Assembly (NCBI RefSeq): GCF_041146795.1
Contig: NC_135176.1
Location: 15,245,286 to 15,309,285, forward strand
Origin: Maylandia zebra
Lineage: Eukaryota > Chordata > Actinopteri > Cichliformes > Cichlidae
Reading direction: 5' to 3'
DNA: 64,000 nt
Both the position numbers and the translations under genes were made by a program. Positions within the stretch are counted from its first letter, which is position 1; each line of letters starts with the position of its first letter. The notes beneath the pieces were generated by a model that did not search any database, had not been told where the DNA came from, and saw only the letters and a program-made list of their open reading frames with translations. Below are positions 1 to 11,583 of this stretch, piece after piece.

Positions 1-1448
1 CTGGTCACGAGATACACATTTTTTTCCTTGTGGGGAACACAAGAAAAACAGTGGTTGGACACTGCGGCACAACTGTGTGTGATAAACGTGCGATCTTGCT
101 ACCTTTGCAATGGTTGCTTCTAAAACTGGACCAGGTCTGCAACCACTTGCAGTCCAGTTATCCACTTTTCCTCTTAGGGTTTTGCTTATTTCAGAAAGAC
201 AATGACAAAACTAATTGTACAAATATATAAGGACAGTGTGGCTCTGAGCTCAATAACTCACAGTCTGTTTAGGCAACATCACCCAGCTCTACATAAAATT
301 CTATATCTTTTGTTGTTTTTACAGACTTGGCTCTATGATGAAGCTATACAGCATACATACAAAGTTATCACACCTTGTGACTCGCAGCTCTGGTCCACCA
401 AATGTAGAGCAGCATTGGTCTCCCGGGTGCAAGGTATGCAAATGGGCCTGAAAAAATTTATTATTTCAAACATTCCAAACAATAAAAAGTGTTTTATCAA
501 TAATCAGTAAATCAGTACAGTACAAACAGAATAATTTGCATAGCCTAATTTCTTACCTCACGTTAGTGGATATGACAACATATTTCTCCAGTTGGATCAG
601 AGCCACATCATAGTCATAAAACTCGTTAATGCCTTTATTCTTTTTGGCAGTAACATTGTAGAGTGGATGATAAAATAAAGTTTTTGCTTTTTTAACTGAA
701 AAAAAAAATCAGTTGTATTATTGTTAATATCATCAATCAAAAACATTAGACATATTTATCTATAGCAAATTTATAAAACAGGGTATCATGCTATCTTTAG
801 ATAAAGTTTTCATTACTTTTGTTATCTCCATCATCAATTTCAACAGTGACTTTTTCAGGCAAAAAACCAAACACGCAGTGAGCAGCAGTCAGGACGAACT
901 CAGGCGTCACCAGAGAGCCCATACATTTCTTCGAGTGACCGTCAGCCTAAAATTTGAAATAAAAAACAATCATATACTTAGACTGCTGCATGCACTGAAG
1001 CAAGACACGCTTAATTTACATAATTAATCTACTATGTAAAACATCTGGTAGGGAGAACATAGCAATATGGTAGATGAATCTGATGTCTGTTCACCTAAAA
1101 ATAAAAATTCATTAAATCTATGAGTTTTTGCAGGGGCGTAATTTCCAGGGGGGCTATGGGAATTTACTCAGATTTATTTATTCAATGAGACAGACCCCCC
1201 CCCCCCCCCCCTCCCCAATGTTCAGCACAAAGTTATGCCTATAAGTTTTTGGATGGTTCACTAGCAAACATGTAAGGATAGAGATTTATATATTCAGTCG
1301 CATTACTCTACTGGTTTAAATGAAACAGCGAAACTTTTCACCTGAGTAGAAATAAACACCATCCATGGATACATTTTCCTCTTCAGCTCATTGCGGTTAT
1401 CCGTATACTCTTTGTGAAGTCCACAGAGACCCTTGACTTCATCTTCAT
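1..1448 (-). other. Serine protease domain exons of the factor B-like gene (partial)
   Basis: Exon 1342-1448 holds the GLCG cysteine linker and the start of the protease fold (PWMVFIS). Exon 817-946 contains the catalytic His in LTAAHC. Exon 557-695 contains the catalytic Asp in DYDVALI. Exon 374-447 reads RPICIPCTRE, matching the RPICLPC segment of factor B/C2. A candidate next exon begins at 26 and runs off the left edge (G-K-K-C-V-S-R-D-Q). That assignment rests on frame and a weak family match only. The Ser box lies outside the window. Confidence 0.8.
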
Positions 1449-4400
1449 CTGCATGAAAACAATAAATGAATGATATTTAAAAATAGAAAATCCAGTGTTG
1501 TTCATGTAGATAGCAGAAGACAAGGAATACATTTTTTTGTTATGTGTTTATCAATTAAATTTCTTTTGCAGCTTTCAGCACGGAAGAGAAGGGGCACTTA
1601 GCTTACCATTTAAAATAGTCAGGGAGATGGGGCGAGTAATCGCGGTAATCACTGAGGCAGGAAACAGCTGATCTTTTTGTTACAGGTAAAATGATAAAGG
1701 ACGTGAGGCAGACAGGGACTGTGGCCTGCTGCACAGACAGGTTGCATAAGTATACAACATGGATGTAGCCTCCAGATTGGAAAAATTAATTTCAAAGTGC
1801 CAATTCAGAAGTGCTTTAAGCCTAAATTCTATCAGAGGGCCACCAGATTGGGGTAATTGTGGTGCTGTAGAAGTTTACAGGGGAAAAGGCTTTTTGTCTT
1901 GATCTCTGTAATTTATTATTGAAATATTAAGTATGTTTAAAAAGAACAAACAACAAAAAAAAAACAATGCGTGTGCGAGTTCCCATTCAGACCTGCCCCT
2001 CCAGTCCCCAAAATCAACATCTTAGCTGCAAGATGCAAAAAGCCAGTGGTTGACATCGCGATAGTTACATTAATCATCTGGTCGTAGGTTGCTTATGTTC
2101 ATGGACTCACATATGACTGCATGTAAAACTGCACGTAGCTTCTGTGAGGAAAAATTCCCCAGGCTTTGTATTTTCTAATGTGTTTGTTTGTAATTCAGTT
2201 TAATTTCTAAGTCCTTAAATCTGAAATAATTAAAGTTCAATTTCTGTTTACGTAGTGGGTTTGCTTTCATTTTAGTTTTTATGTTGTGGAGAGCATTTGT
2301 TAACTATAATAACTGTGCTTGCATATGTAAGCACAGTGAGCCCATTCCTAATGAGTTTATGCTCGCAGGTCCTCATTTTAAAGTCTTCTTGAATACAACA
2401 TCATCTATATTTTGTAAAATACAGTCCACATTAACACTGCAGCTCAATGAGTGTGCAGTTTCACAGTAAGATGTTTTTTTCATGACTTATCATTATTTTC
2501 TTATTGAAGTTTTTAAAATTTCGTTTTCATCTGTTCTGTGAAGCACTTTGCAATTTTGTTCAATTCTAAATTGGTTTTTATAAATTATTATCATCAGTAC
2601 TGCTGTTGTTAGTAGTAGTTGGTAGCAGCAGCAGTGAAGACTGAAGTTGAACAATGAACATTAGGCTGCATTCAGTTTGGATTTCAGTATCTCAAACCCT
2701 TTACATTACATTAAACTGCATTATACAGGTCCAGAGGGATACATGATCATATTTCTATCACGGCTACATCACTGGTGTCAGGCTAGATAAAGAGTAATCG
2801 CTCTGATCTCAGGTACTTTAGGAAACGAGAGAACCAAGCAGGCCTCCAGTTATGATCATTTGTCTCCCTTGTGTTTATTAGTGCTGGATGATGAATGCTG
2901 GAGTGAATGCAAACACACAAATACACACACAGCTGAACTACAAACAGATGGACGTTCATGCTTCACTTCAAACACAACTTACTGATCATTTCATCAAAAG
3001 TGTCTTGTAGTTTTTCTAAGTCCTTAACTCTGAAATAATGGGTTCCTCCAGTTCCTGCTGTGAGGGGCATTAGGTCATCATCAAAGATGTCATCTCCAAT
3101 GGCAAAGATATAAATGTCTGTAGCAGAATGAAGCATAACATGTTTATTTATATACAATATATACAGAATGCTATTGAGCACGCTATGCATTAAAGCGAGC
3201 ATCGAACAAGAAACTGTTGTGTATCAATAAAATGTTATTGTAAAGAAGGATCAAGTTGGAATGATTACACTGTATAAAAATAGAAACATGCACAAATTGG
3301 ATGGAAAACTCACCAAGATAGTCGTCTCTGGATCCATCTGCCAGGTTCAAATACGCTGAGTTTTTTATTTTCGCTACAGTGGGTGCTGGTGAACCGCCCA
3401 AGTTATAAGCCCCTGTTGTGAAAAACAATGACAAAACCTTTTTTTTTTTTTAAAAACAATATTTTTAGATATTATTAGAGCCAAAAAAAAAAAAAAACAA
3501 CCACATTGTGATAACAAGAAGTTAACGAGCATTTCTTATTGTTGACGGCAGAGTTAATCAAGAGGCTGGAAATACCATCTGTAAAAACGATGATGACGTG
3601 ACGATGCTCCTTAAAATTCTCTCCAGCTCGAACCTTTATAAGAGCCATTTTCTCCAAGAATTCCTCAAAGACAAGGTTCAGATTTGTTCCCGTGTTTCTG
3701 TCTTTGAGCAGGAAGAAGCACAAAACGCACATTCCTTAACTTATTGTTAGAAACAAACTAACAGAGTACAATAGCAATACGTGCTTTACTCACCACCGAT
3801 ATCAAATTCTTCTAATTTAGTTTTGACATCTGATAGTTTGGCAGTGCCGTCCATAAAGTCAATAATGTTGACAATTTCATAGAGTTCAGAGGAGAAAAAG
3901 ATGATTTCGTAGTTTGGGGTCACGGCAAAGGAGGCAATCTGTTGATACATAAAGGAAATCAGTTACATAAAGAGTTGATCTCATATGAACTTCTGTCACG
4001 CCATTGTGAACACGTGTAAACTTAATGCAACACCTCCTTACATTTCAGATTGCTTATGTTTGTTATTTTGTTTAGTAATTGGTCCATAAATCAGCAGCTA
4101 GCGTATCCTGTGCTGAACATTGACAACCAGCCAAAGGACTCATGCCAAGAAGCATCAGTCACGGTTATGAATTGTAATACATAATGAAATTTACTTCTAA
4201 TGGGACGTTGTGGTGGCAGCCAGATTGGATGAGATTTAGTGTGTACGTTATGTGTACATCATGGAAGATGCGCTCCTTAAAGTGTGTCAGAGTAAAAAGC
4301 TTCACACTCACGTACGCCTGTGGGTCCATGTGCCACATTTAAAGGCAGAAATAAACCAGTGACACGTGAATAATTAAACTGCAGCCTGTCATTTTATCAA

Positions 4401-7400
4401 ATATCTGATCGAATGTTCTAAAGACTCAGCGAATATGTTGCCAGCATCCTTCAACAGCAGCCTGTAGCTTCACCCTATGCACAGCGTTAGACCTCCAAAC
4501 TGAGCCTGCAATTTGCAAAGCAATCCTAATATAACTCCAGTCCAAGCCCAATGTTGCTGACTGTTCGCAAAATCAGCACGCTATAGCACAAAAGGAGGTT
4601 TTGTAGCAGCATAAAAAACAAAAAGCTTCCAGTAAAATGTGCTTTCATATCATTTTGGAAAACTCTACTTTTGACTTTTTTTCTCAATTTTTGAAAGAAA
4701 AGCTGTTTGTTTCTCACCGTTGTGATGAGTTTCACCACAGCGTCTCTGGATTTATTGACATAATCTTCGCTGATGCTGTCAGAAATATCCACACCAATGT
4801 AGATGTTAAGTGTGCCATTTTTTGAAATCCTGATTTTTCTGCCCTCCTGTGTTTCTTCTGAATGACAAAAGATACTGTCAGCTTACACCTCACAAACAAA
4901 AGTCTGAATAAACACTGTCATTGTTAAATTATTATACAGATAGCAACTCTGTTACACTATATGTTTGCATATATTAGCACATTTTGTTGGGCTGAATTAA
5001 CAACAAAGAAGCATGCATTATTATGCTATGATTAATTCTCTCATAACACCCCCAGTCATTGCCACAAGTAATTTTATTGTTATTTAAATATGCCTAAACA
5101 GCAAAACGCACCCATCACTTTATTAGATACACTTGTTCAACTGCTCATTAAAGCAAAAATCGAATCTAATGCAGATGTGGTCAAGACGACCCACTGAAGT
5201 TCAAACCGAGCATCAGACTGAAGAAAGGTGACTGAGTAGATCAGAAACTGCTGACCAACTGGGATTTTCTCGCACAACCATTTCTAGGATTTGCATAGAA
5301 AAAACTACATATCCAGTAGGGGTGCAACGATATTCGTATCGATATTGAACCGTTTGATACAGTGCTTTCGGTTCGGTACGCATATGTATGAACAATACAA
5401 AATTTGTAATTTATTTTATCAACTTTCCTTCTGACGATGCTGTCTGTGTTGAGCGCTCAGTGAATCTGCGTTCGACTACTCCGCCTAGGGTCGACAGTGC
5501 AGCCTAGGCGGAGTAGTCGAACGCAGATTCACTGAGCGCTCAACATAGACAGCATCGTCAGAAGGAAGAGCGCAGGGCAAGCTAGCGAGACAGAAGTTAA
5601 GCTCCCCTTGTAACATGGACCTCCCCCACCCTCATTCAGATCTGGCGTTTGGAATTATTTTGGTTTTCATGTGAGGTATGACCCTGAAGGTAAGTGAGTC
5701 ATGGACTAAAGTAAAACAGTATGTTGGATGTGCCGTGCAATGCTCAATTACATGGGTGGGAACTAGTGTGTTAGCGCAGTTAGCTCGTTAACGTGTTGGC
5801 CGTCTAGCCCCATGCAGGGGGGGGGGGGATCGCGGTAGCTCGTTAACGGAGATTTGCCGTGTTGTGGCGTTAAGGTCATTTCAACGAGAGTAACCTGAAA
5901 GCACTAGTGGGAACACAACGAATATGACTGCACATTTACACCGACATCATCCTAGTGCAAAGACAAGTGGAAGCAGAAAAAAAAACAAGCAAGCATGCTA
6001 CTAACTTTAGCCGAGTCATTTAGACAGCTGTTTAATATGCTGCTGAGAATATAGCCCAGAAGAAGCGGATAGTATAGCTTTTATTTTGGAAAGAGACATT
6101 TCTCTGTAATAAACTCTCTTTTCCAAAGATGAGTGATTCTTCAATCAGATACAGGGCTCGCAATATCGCTAGCCCAACGTCCCGGTGCTAGCGATTTTTT
6201 CAGTCGGGGTACCAAAATCTATCTCTGCCCTGCCCGTCGGGCTATTGTAGGAAGAAAAATATATGTCAATGCTTTTGCATTCTTTCGGAAATGTAGCTGG
6301 GTAATTATGTCATTGGCATCGGTGAGCCACTGTCAATATGTGACATATTGAAATCTCGTTTGAATTTGCGCTTGTTCTTTTGCTTTCACTTTGCAATCGC
6401 GCGAACTGTGTATAGAGAGCGACAGCACTGATCTGTGAGTGATGATAATTTGCGCACCAATTCCTCTGACATCGTCTTATTAATTGTTAGCTTACTATGC
6501 AAACATGAAACATGACAAGTGAAATCTCCCGCAGCTTAAACATGTGAGAGGTTGATCGCGCAGAGAATCGCTGAGCTTATGTGAGTGCGTGTGTAAAAGC
6601 AGCAGGATTTATATTTGACTACGATGACCTGGATGACTGAGAACCTTCACAGACAGATATATATTTTAGTTCTGCTGAGCCAAATAAGACAGGTCAGGGT
6701 GAAGAAGTGACAGCCAAAGAAAAGCTTACCACAAAACGGAGAAGTTATGACAAATCAGACTATAAGGCAAAAAGAAAGTGCAGCTTTATGGTTTCATGGA
6801 CAAAAGAATTTCTGTGGCTGCAATATGACGAGCTAAATAACCAGGGCTGCACATAAGTGGTCCGCAGGTGCGCATTCGCTGTAAGAATAAAAAACACGCA
6901 CAAGGGTTAGGGTTAAATTTAAAAACTGTACTTTTGAGTTAAAATATATATTTATAATTTTAATAAATGACAAATTAAAAAGGCATGAACATTTTTTATG
7001 TATCGAAAAAATATCGAACCGTGACACCAAAGTATCGAACTGAACCGAATCGTGAATTTTGTGTATCGTTGCACCCCTAATATCCAGGGGTCAGAGGTCA
7101 TAGAATAAAAATGGCCTGTAAATGGCCTGTATTTGTATAGCGCTTTACTAGTCCCTGAGGACCCCAAAGCGCTTTACACATCCAGTCATCCACCCATTCA
7201 CACACACACTGGTGATGGCAAGCTACATTGTAGCCACAGCTGCCCTGACATTGTAGCCACAGCTGCCCTGACATTGTAGCCACAGCTGCCCTGACATTGT
7301 AGCCACAGCCGCCTATGAATGGACAGACTTCTTTGAGCTGATAGGAAGCCAACAGTAACTCAGATAGCCACTTGTCACAACCAGAGGTGGCATAAGTATG

Positions 7401-8717
7401 CATATTTATACTTAAGTTGAAGTACAAATATTTGTGTTAAAAGTACTCTGGTAAAAGTTGAAGTACTGAATCAACTTCTTTACGCAAGTAAAAGTGAAAA
7501 ACTAAAGCTTGAATCAGATATGTAAAATATGAGCAGAGAAAAAGTAGAATTTTTTTTAAAAAAGCTCTATTTTTTGTTACATGTGTGTTAGAGAGTGACT
7601 TTGCCTTCACACCTAAACTGGAAAATTTGTACAGCCAGGGGTGAAAGTGGGATTCAGTGGATGTGGTACCCTAAGATCCGTTGTACTGACTCAGCATGGG
7701 GAACAATAACCTCAGTATAATTTTTATTGTGAGTTGTAGATTTTCTTGGTGTACAAGCTGCGATCAGCTGACTTGCTGCTGTTCCTCTGATGTTTACTGC
7801 TCTTCGTGGATTTACAAAACTGAGTTCAATGAGATGTAAGCAGATGTTTCACAAACATTTATATTTCCAATATAAAGTTGATATAAAGGCCGGATTCAGG
7901 CAATGAATCTCAGCATCAAATTCAGCTTTGCTACTCTTGATGTAAACCTCTGGTTACAAAAAAAGTATGCAGGAGAGCATCTCTGAATGCCTGACACATC
8001 AACAGAAGACCACTCTGGCTGTCACTGCTGTCAGCTAAGAGCAGGAGTGCGAGACTACAATTCATACAGGCTCACAAAAAATGGACAACAGAAGATTTGA
8101 AAAAATTTGCCCGGTTCGATGAGTCTTGATTTCTGCTGCAACATTCGGATTATAGTGCAAAGACATTCATGATGTGTAAACAACTCCATGAAAGCATGAG
8201 CAATTCACCCTGCTGGTGGTTGTGCAATGATGTGGGATGGTTTTCTTGACAAATTATGGGCCAAACAGAACACATTTTAATGCCACTGCCTAAGTATTGT
8301 TGTTTACCATGTCTGCTGCTTTGCAATTGATTGATTGATTGATTGAATCTTTATTTTGAACATGTTGAAAAAGTATAAAAAAAAAAAAATAGAATTAAAA
8401 GAGACAAATGAACAAAGCAAACAAAAGGAAAACGAGCAACCACAACTCCAAATAACGTCCATGTTCAAAAAGGAGCAGGAAGAAGCATAAGCTTATTTAA
8501 TCCCACCCCTTTTCCACTATCTAGTATCAATAGACTACAGAAATACCTCCTTGTAATTACATTATATGTTATGTGTAATTTTTTTTTTTTTTTTAATATA
8601 TACACATATATGTTTCTATCTATCCATACCTACGTATATACACACATACGCACATATACACATTTTCAATAACCCCATTAACACCTGAAGGATACACAAC
8701 CTACAATTTTATATATA

Positions 8718-8782
<65 letters not shown>

Positions 8783-11583
8783 CATATATACCCATACCAA
8801 CAAACCCGTGCATGCGCACACACATGAAAATATTAGACAAGAACACCCTATCAAATCTCTACCTTTTCCCTGTACCCTGTAAAAACCATATCCTTAAACC
8901 GCTTTTTAAACTGCGCCATGCTTGGACATTGCTTCATATCTTTACTTAGTCTGTTCCACAGCTTCACTCCACACACAGAGATGCAAAAACTTTTTAATGT
9001 TGTACGGATACGAGGATGTTTTAAATTTAATTCCCCCCTCAAATTGTATCCCCGTTCCCTTTTAGAAAACATTTTTAGAATATTGGCAATCACAGCGTAC
9101 CCATCTTCTGATGGCTGCTCCCAGCAGGAAACCCACCATGTCTCAAAGCCCAAATCATCTCAAACTGGTTTCTCAAAGACTTCAGTAAATTAACTCAAAT
9201 GGTCTCCAGTCACCAGCTATCAACCCAACAAAGGATATTTGGGATGTGGGGATGATTCACATCTGAAGCCAACAGATATGCATTTTGCTGTCATGTGAAT
9301 ATAGACCAAATTCTCTGCTGAACGTTTTTCAAGATATCCTGTACCTGGGCTCCAGAATGGTACTAGCAAGATGTAGCTAATATAGTGTCCAGTGAGAGTA
9401 TGTAGTTGTTGATCAATAACTTACCTGTGGACTCTAAAGTGGTCAGGCTCTCTTTAATTGAATTGCCAAATGCCTTTGAAACCTCCAGTGGTGTGTCGAA
9501 GGTGTGTTTATCTGCAAGAAATACGTATGTGATATATAACAATTATACTAAAGAAAGACTTTATAACAAGGTGACTCTCAGGAGTTTCAGGAAACATTTA
9601 TAGATAAGAAGCTGGTGAGGGATCATATTGTCACTGCACACGTGATATTTAGATGGTCAGTACACATCTGCAGATCCTATTTGCTTAACCAGTGACTAAG
9701 TCACAGCAGGACGTGATCCCACACTGGCTTCCCACCATTAAGGCCTCCAAAGGAAAACAGTATATATCATACAACCAGAACATTTAAAAGAGCAAAGAGT
9801 GGCTAAGATGATGGCACAGAGTGTAAACAGTATGTGTTTGTGTCATTCTTACAGTAGCATGCTGGCTCAATGCCAGTCCACTCGCTGGTCTGCTGACACA
9901 CTCGTTCACTGGAGCCCACCAAAAACAGGTTTCCATTGCAGGTGTATCTCACCGTGTCATCAATTCCAAAAATATTCCCCACTCTTGAGGCACCAGGTGG
10001 GATACCAGGATTAGGACAATGATCCCCAGCTTTGGTAAGAAAAAAACCCAATGTCAAAAACACAATGGAAGGCCTGAATGCAAGCACCTACTCAAGAAAA
10101 GACCGTTGTGGGGCTACAACAAAAACCTTACATTCATCATACTGTGTGTTTTAACAGCTGTCAAATCTAAAGGTATAAAATGTCAATTTCAGTCTGTCTA
10201 AATATACATAATAAATTGTATTTTTTTAAATACGAGAATGAAATCTAGAAAGCTGGAACAGCAATGATCAAGTTTTAATCATTGCTGTTTGGGACTCACA
10301 GTCACGCCTGCAGATTGGAGTGGAGCCGCTCCACTTCCCATTCTTTAAGCACGCGCGTGTGACTGAGCCTTGCATTGTGTATCCAGAGTAGCACTCATAC
10401 GTGGTCTCGTTGTCCACATAGTACTTGTCCTGAGGGGGGGAGACACTTCCGTACTCTAGCACATTGGGGTCTGGGCATTCAATCACTGTGAAACAAAACA
10501 AAAGGACCCTCAGTTAATATGTTGTTATCAGGCAGTGTGAGGCAAGGGAGAAACATCTTTGCCACTCACGCCTGCATCTCTGAGCTGGAGATCTTTTGGG
10601 TTTTGGTCTCCAGGAGTTATTAGCCTGACATAAGCGGGTTATTGCTGGGTATGGATAGTAGCCCTCAGGACAGTGGTATACCAACATGCTGCCTCTCTCC
10701 AGGTTGTTACTCAGTGTGTAATTCCCTCCTTGCATTTGCAAATTACTCTCAGGGCAAGCACATCGAACACCAGCTCCTGAAAAAAAAAGTCCACAGTTCT
10801 CAGAGGCTACAATTTAAGTATATCATACACTTACATACGTACCACTACACAATTACTAAAGTAGTGTAAAATTGAAAACTTGCCTTTTTTTAAAGTGCAC
10901 AGTATGCAATGAATAAACATTCTTTTATTAAAATCATCATTTTATTATTTTATTAAAATCTTATCATCACGAACGGTTTATACATTGTTTTACTTACCTT
11001 TGCGAAGTATTGTTTGTATTACAAGAATTTAAATTGTTATGTTTTAATGTGTAAAAATGCAAAAGTCTGATATTTTATATTTAACACAACATTATTTCTT
11101 TATTTCCATAAATAGATGATGAACAACATTTAGAACAGACTTACATTTTCCGAAAAAAAAATCTTTAAAATTCACTATAATCACATTTGATGATGTTGCT
11201 ACTTGATAATGATTTTATTTATTTAATTCTTGGCAATATAACTACCTCAAATTAAGAACATAACATAGTTTTAAGAACATAAAACTATTGTACCTTAAGA
11301 AAAATAAGCATAGAAGTCTCTAAAACCTGATGGATAGAAGGACGTTTGTGTAATATTCAGTTATATATTAGTTAATAAATAAATATATTTGAAAATTGAT
11401 CAGTTTTTATATCTGTGTTATGAATACTAAACCTTATACAATGCATAAACCTAAATAAACAACAAAAACATTATTGGAAACTCAAAACTGTATATAATTT
11501 TTTATCTAAAATAAAAGTATCTTACCCATCCAAAGTGCACATAAAAGCGCTGCAAGCCGACTCAAGTGGATAGAAAATCCCAT
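1..11583 (-). CDS. cfb: Complement factor B/C2-like serine protease, 3' end outside window
   Basis: This is the zymogen that carries the catalytic subunit of the complement C3 convertase; it is secreted into plasma. Coding exons, read leftwards: 11526-11583, 10570-10776, 10300-10485, 9853-10029, 9425-9511, 4718-4857, 3794-3938, 3576-3701, 3314-3412, 2983-3117, 1342-1448, 817-946, 557-695, 374-447 and tentatively 1-26. All phases join without a frameshift, giving about 603 residues before the edge. The order is signal peptide, three sushi domains, linker, VWA domain and serine protease domain, which is the Bf/C2 architecture. The linker has GRKIRI just before the VWA strand, matching the Arg-Lys bond cut by factor D (factor B) or C1s (C2). 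The ATG was chosen because a hydrophobic signal follows directly. The catalytic Ser lies outside the window. Fish Bf and C2 are hard to separate, so the symbol could be c2. Confidence 0.9.
2983..4857 (-). other. VWA domain exons of the factor B-like gene
   Basis: Five exons (4718-4857, 3794-3938, 3576-3701, 3314-3412, 2983-3117) code the von Willebrand A domain. The metal-binding MIDAS motif D-x-S-x-S is present as DISDS, followed later by VFTDG, which supplies the second metal-site Asp. The end of the domain reads HYFRVKDLEKLQDTFDEMI, as in factor B. In this family the domain binds C3b or C4b in a Mg-dependent way. Confidence 0.9.
5317..7079. mobile_element. hAT-type DNA transposon, 1763 bp, with 8-bp target duplication
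   Basis: The ends are inverted copies (TAGGGGTGCAACGAT at 5317; ATCGTTGCACCCCTA ending at 7079). An exact 8-bp duplication, ATATCCAG, flanks the element at 5309-5316 and 7080-7087; 8 bp is the hAT hallmark. There is no open transposase, only short decayed frames, so it is non-autonomous or dead. It contains a 65-bp-arm hairpin (listed separately). It sits inside the older Tc1 copy. Confidence 0.9.
5425..5567. repeat. 65-bp-arm near-perfect inverted repeat inside the hAT element
   Basis: The left arm 5425-5489 and right arm 5503-5567 are reverse complements apart from one mismatch (TGTCTGTGTT against TGTCTATGTT), with a 13-bp spacer. The stem ends at CCTAGG on both sides of the loop. Single-stranded DNA or RNA from here would fold into a long hairpin. 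Confidence 0.92.
7105..7314 (-). repeat. 5'-truncated SINE fragment ending in a 23-bp tandem repeat
   Basis: The sequence shares TATAGCGCTTTAC, CCAAAGCGCTTTACA and CACTGGTGATGGCAAGC with the full SINE at 60,777-61,099, in opposite orientation. Inside it, a 23-bp unit beginning ACATTGTAGCCACAG is repeated about 3.9 times at 7225-7314, a local tandem expansion. It interrupts the decayed Tc1 element. Confidence 0.75.
8333..9090 (-). mobile_element. LINE 3'-end fragment (C-terminal reverse transcriptase region)
   Basis: The minus strand reads RGYNLRGELNLKHPRIRTT, then GVKLWNRLSKDM and FKKRFKDM, typical of the end of a fish non-LTR retrotransposon ORF2 (LWNSLP...FKK..K). The 3' end at 8333 is a short ATTG repeat, as in CR1/L2-like elements. 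The AT microsatellite 8709-8775 lies in its 3' untranslated part. It is 5' truncated and not active. Confidence 0.75.
8709..8775. repeat. (TA)n microsatellite
   Basis: A nearly pure TA run lies in the LINE-derived part of intron 5 of the factor B-like gene. Confidence 0.95.
9853..10776 (-). other. Three sushi/CCP exons of the factor B-like gene
   Basis: There are three consecutive phase-1 exons (10570-10776, 10300-10485, 9853-10029), each coding one complement control protein module. The usual cysteine pattern and the Trp before the last Cys are visible (for example GKWSGSTPIC and SEWTGIEPAC). Three modules is the number found in factor B and C2, where they form the Ba/C2b fragment and help bind C3b or C4b. 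Introns between them are about 80-270 bp. Confidence 0.92.

Larger units (their letters stand above)
5106..9405 (+). mobile_element. Decayed Tc1-like transposon split by four later insertions
   Basis: The start (near 5106, ACTTTATTAGATACACTTGT) and end (near 9357-9405, GGTACTAGCAAG followed by a decayed CTAATAAAGTGG-like stretch) resemble the terminal repeats of a common fish Tc1 element. Transposase-derived pieces lie at 5106-5316, 7315-7383, 7963-8330 and 9090-9400. They are separated by a hAT element (5317-7079), a SINE fragment, an unassigned repeat (about 7384-7962) and a LINE fragment (8333-9090). The transposase frame is broken throughout. The whole nest lies in intron 5 of the factor B-like gene. 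Confidence 0.75.

Noticed and set aside
1195-1211. Poly-C run as a possible regulatory G-quadruplex
   Set aside because: It is a single homopolymer run in an intron and may vary by sequencing error; nothing else supports a function.
1610-1656. Possible extra factor B-like exon (VITAITRPISLTILNG) with acceptor and donor
   Set aside because: Direct splicing of 2983-3117 to 1342-1448 keeps the frame and matches the family. Including this piece does not fit the phase or the family sequence.
7225-7314. Short direct repeats resembling a CRISPR array
   Set aside because: Units are back to back without spacers and lie in a SINE fragment of a vertebrate intron.
8851-9153. 100-codon minus-strand frame as a host gene
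   Set aside because: Its sequence is the end of a LINE ORF2 joined to Tc1-derived codons.
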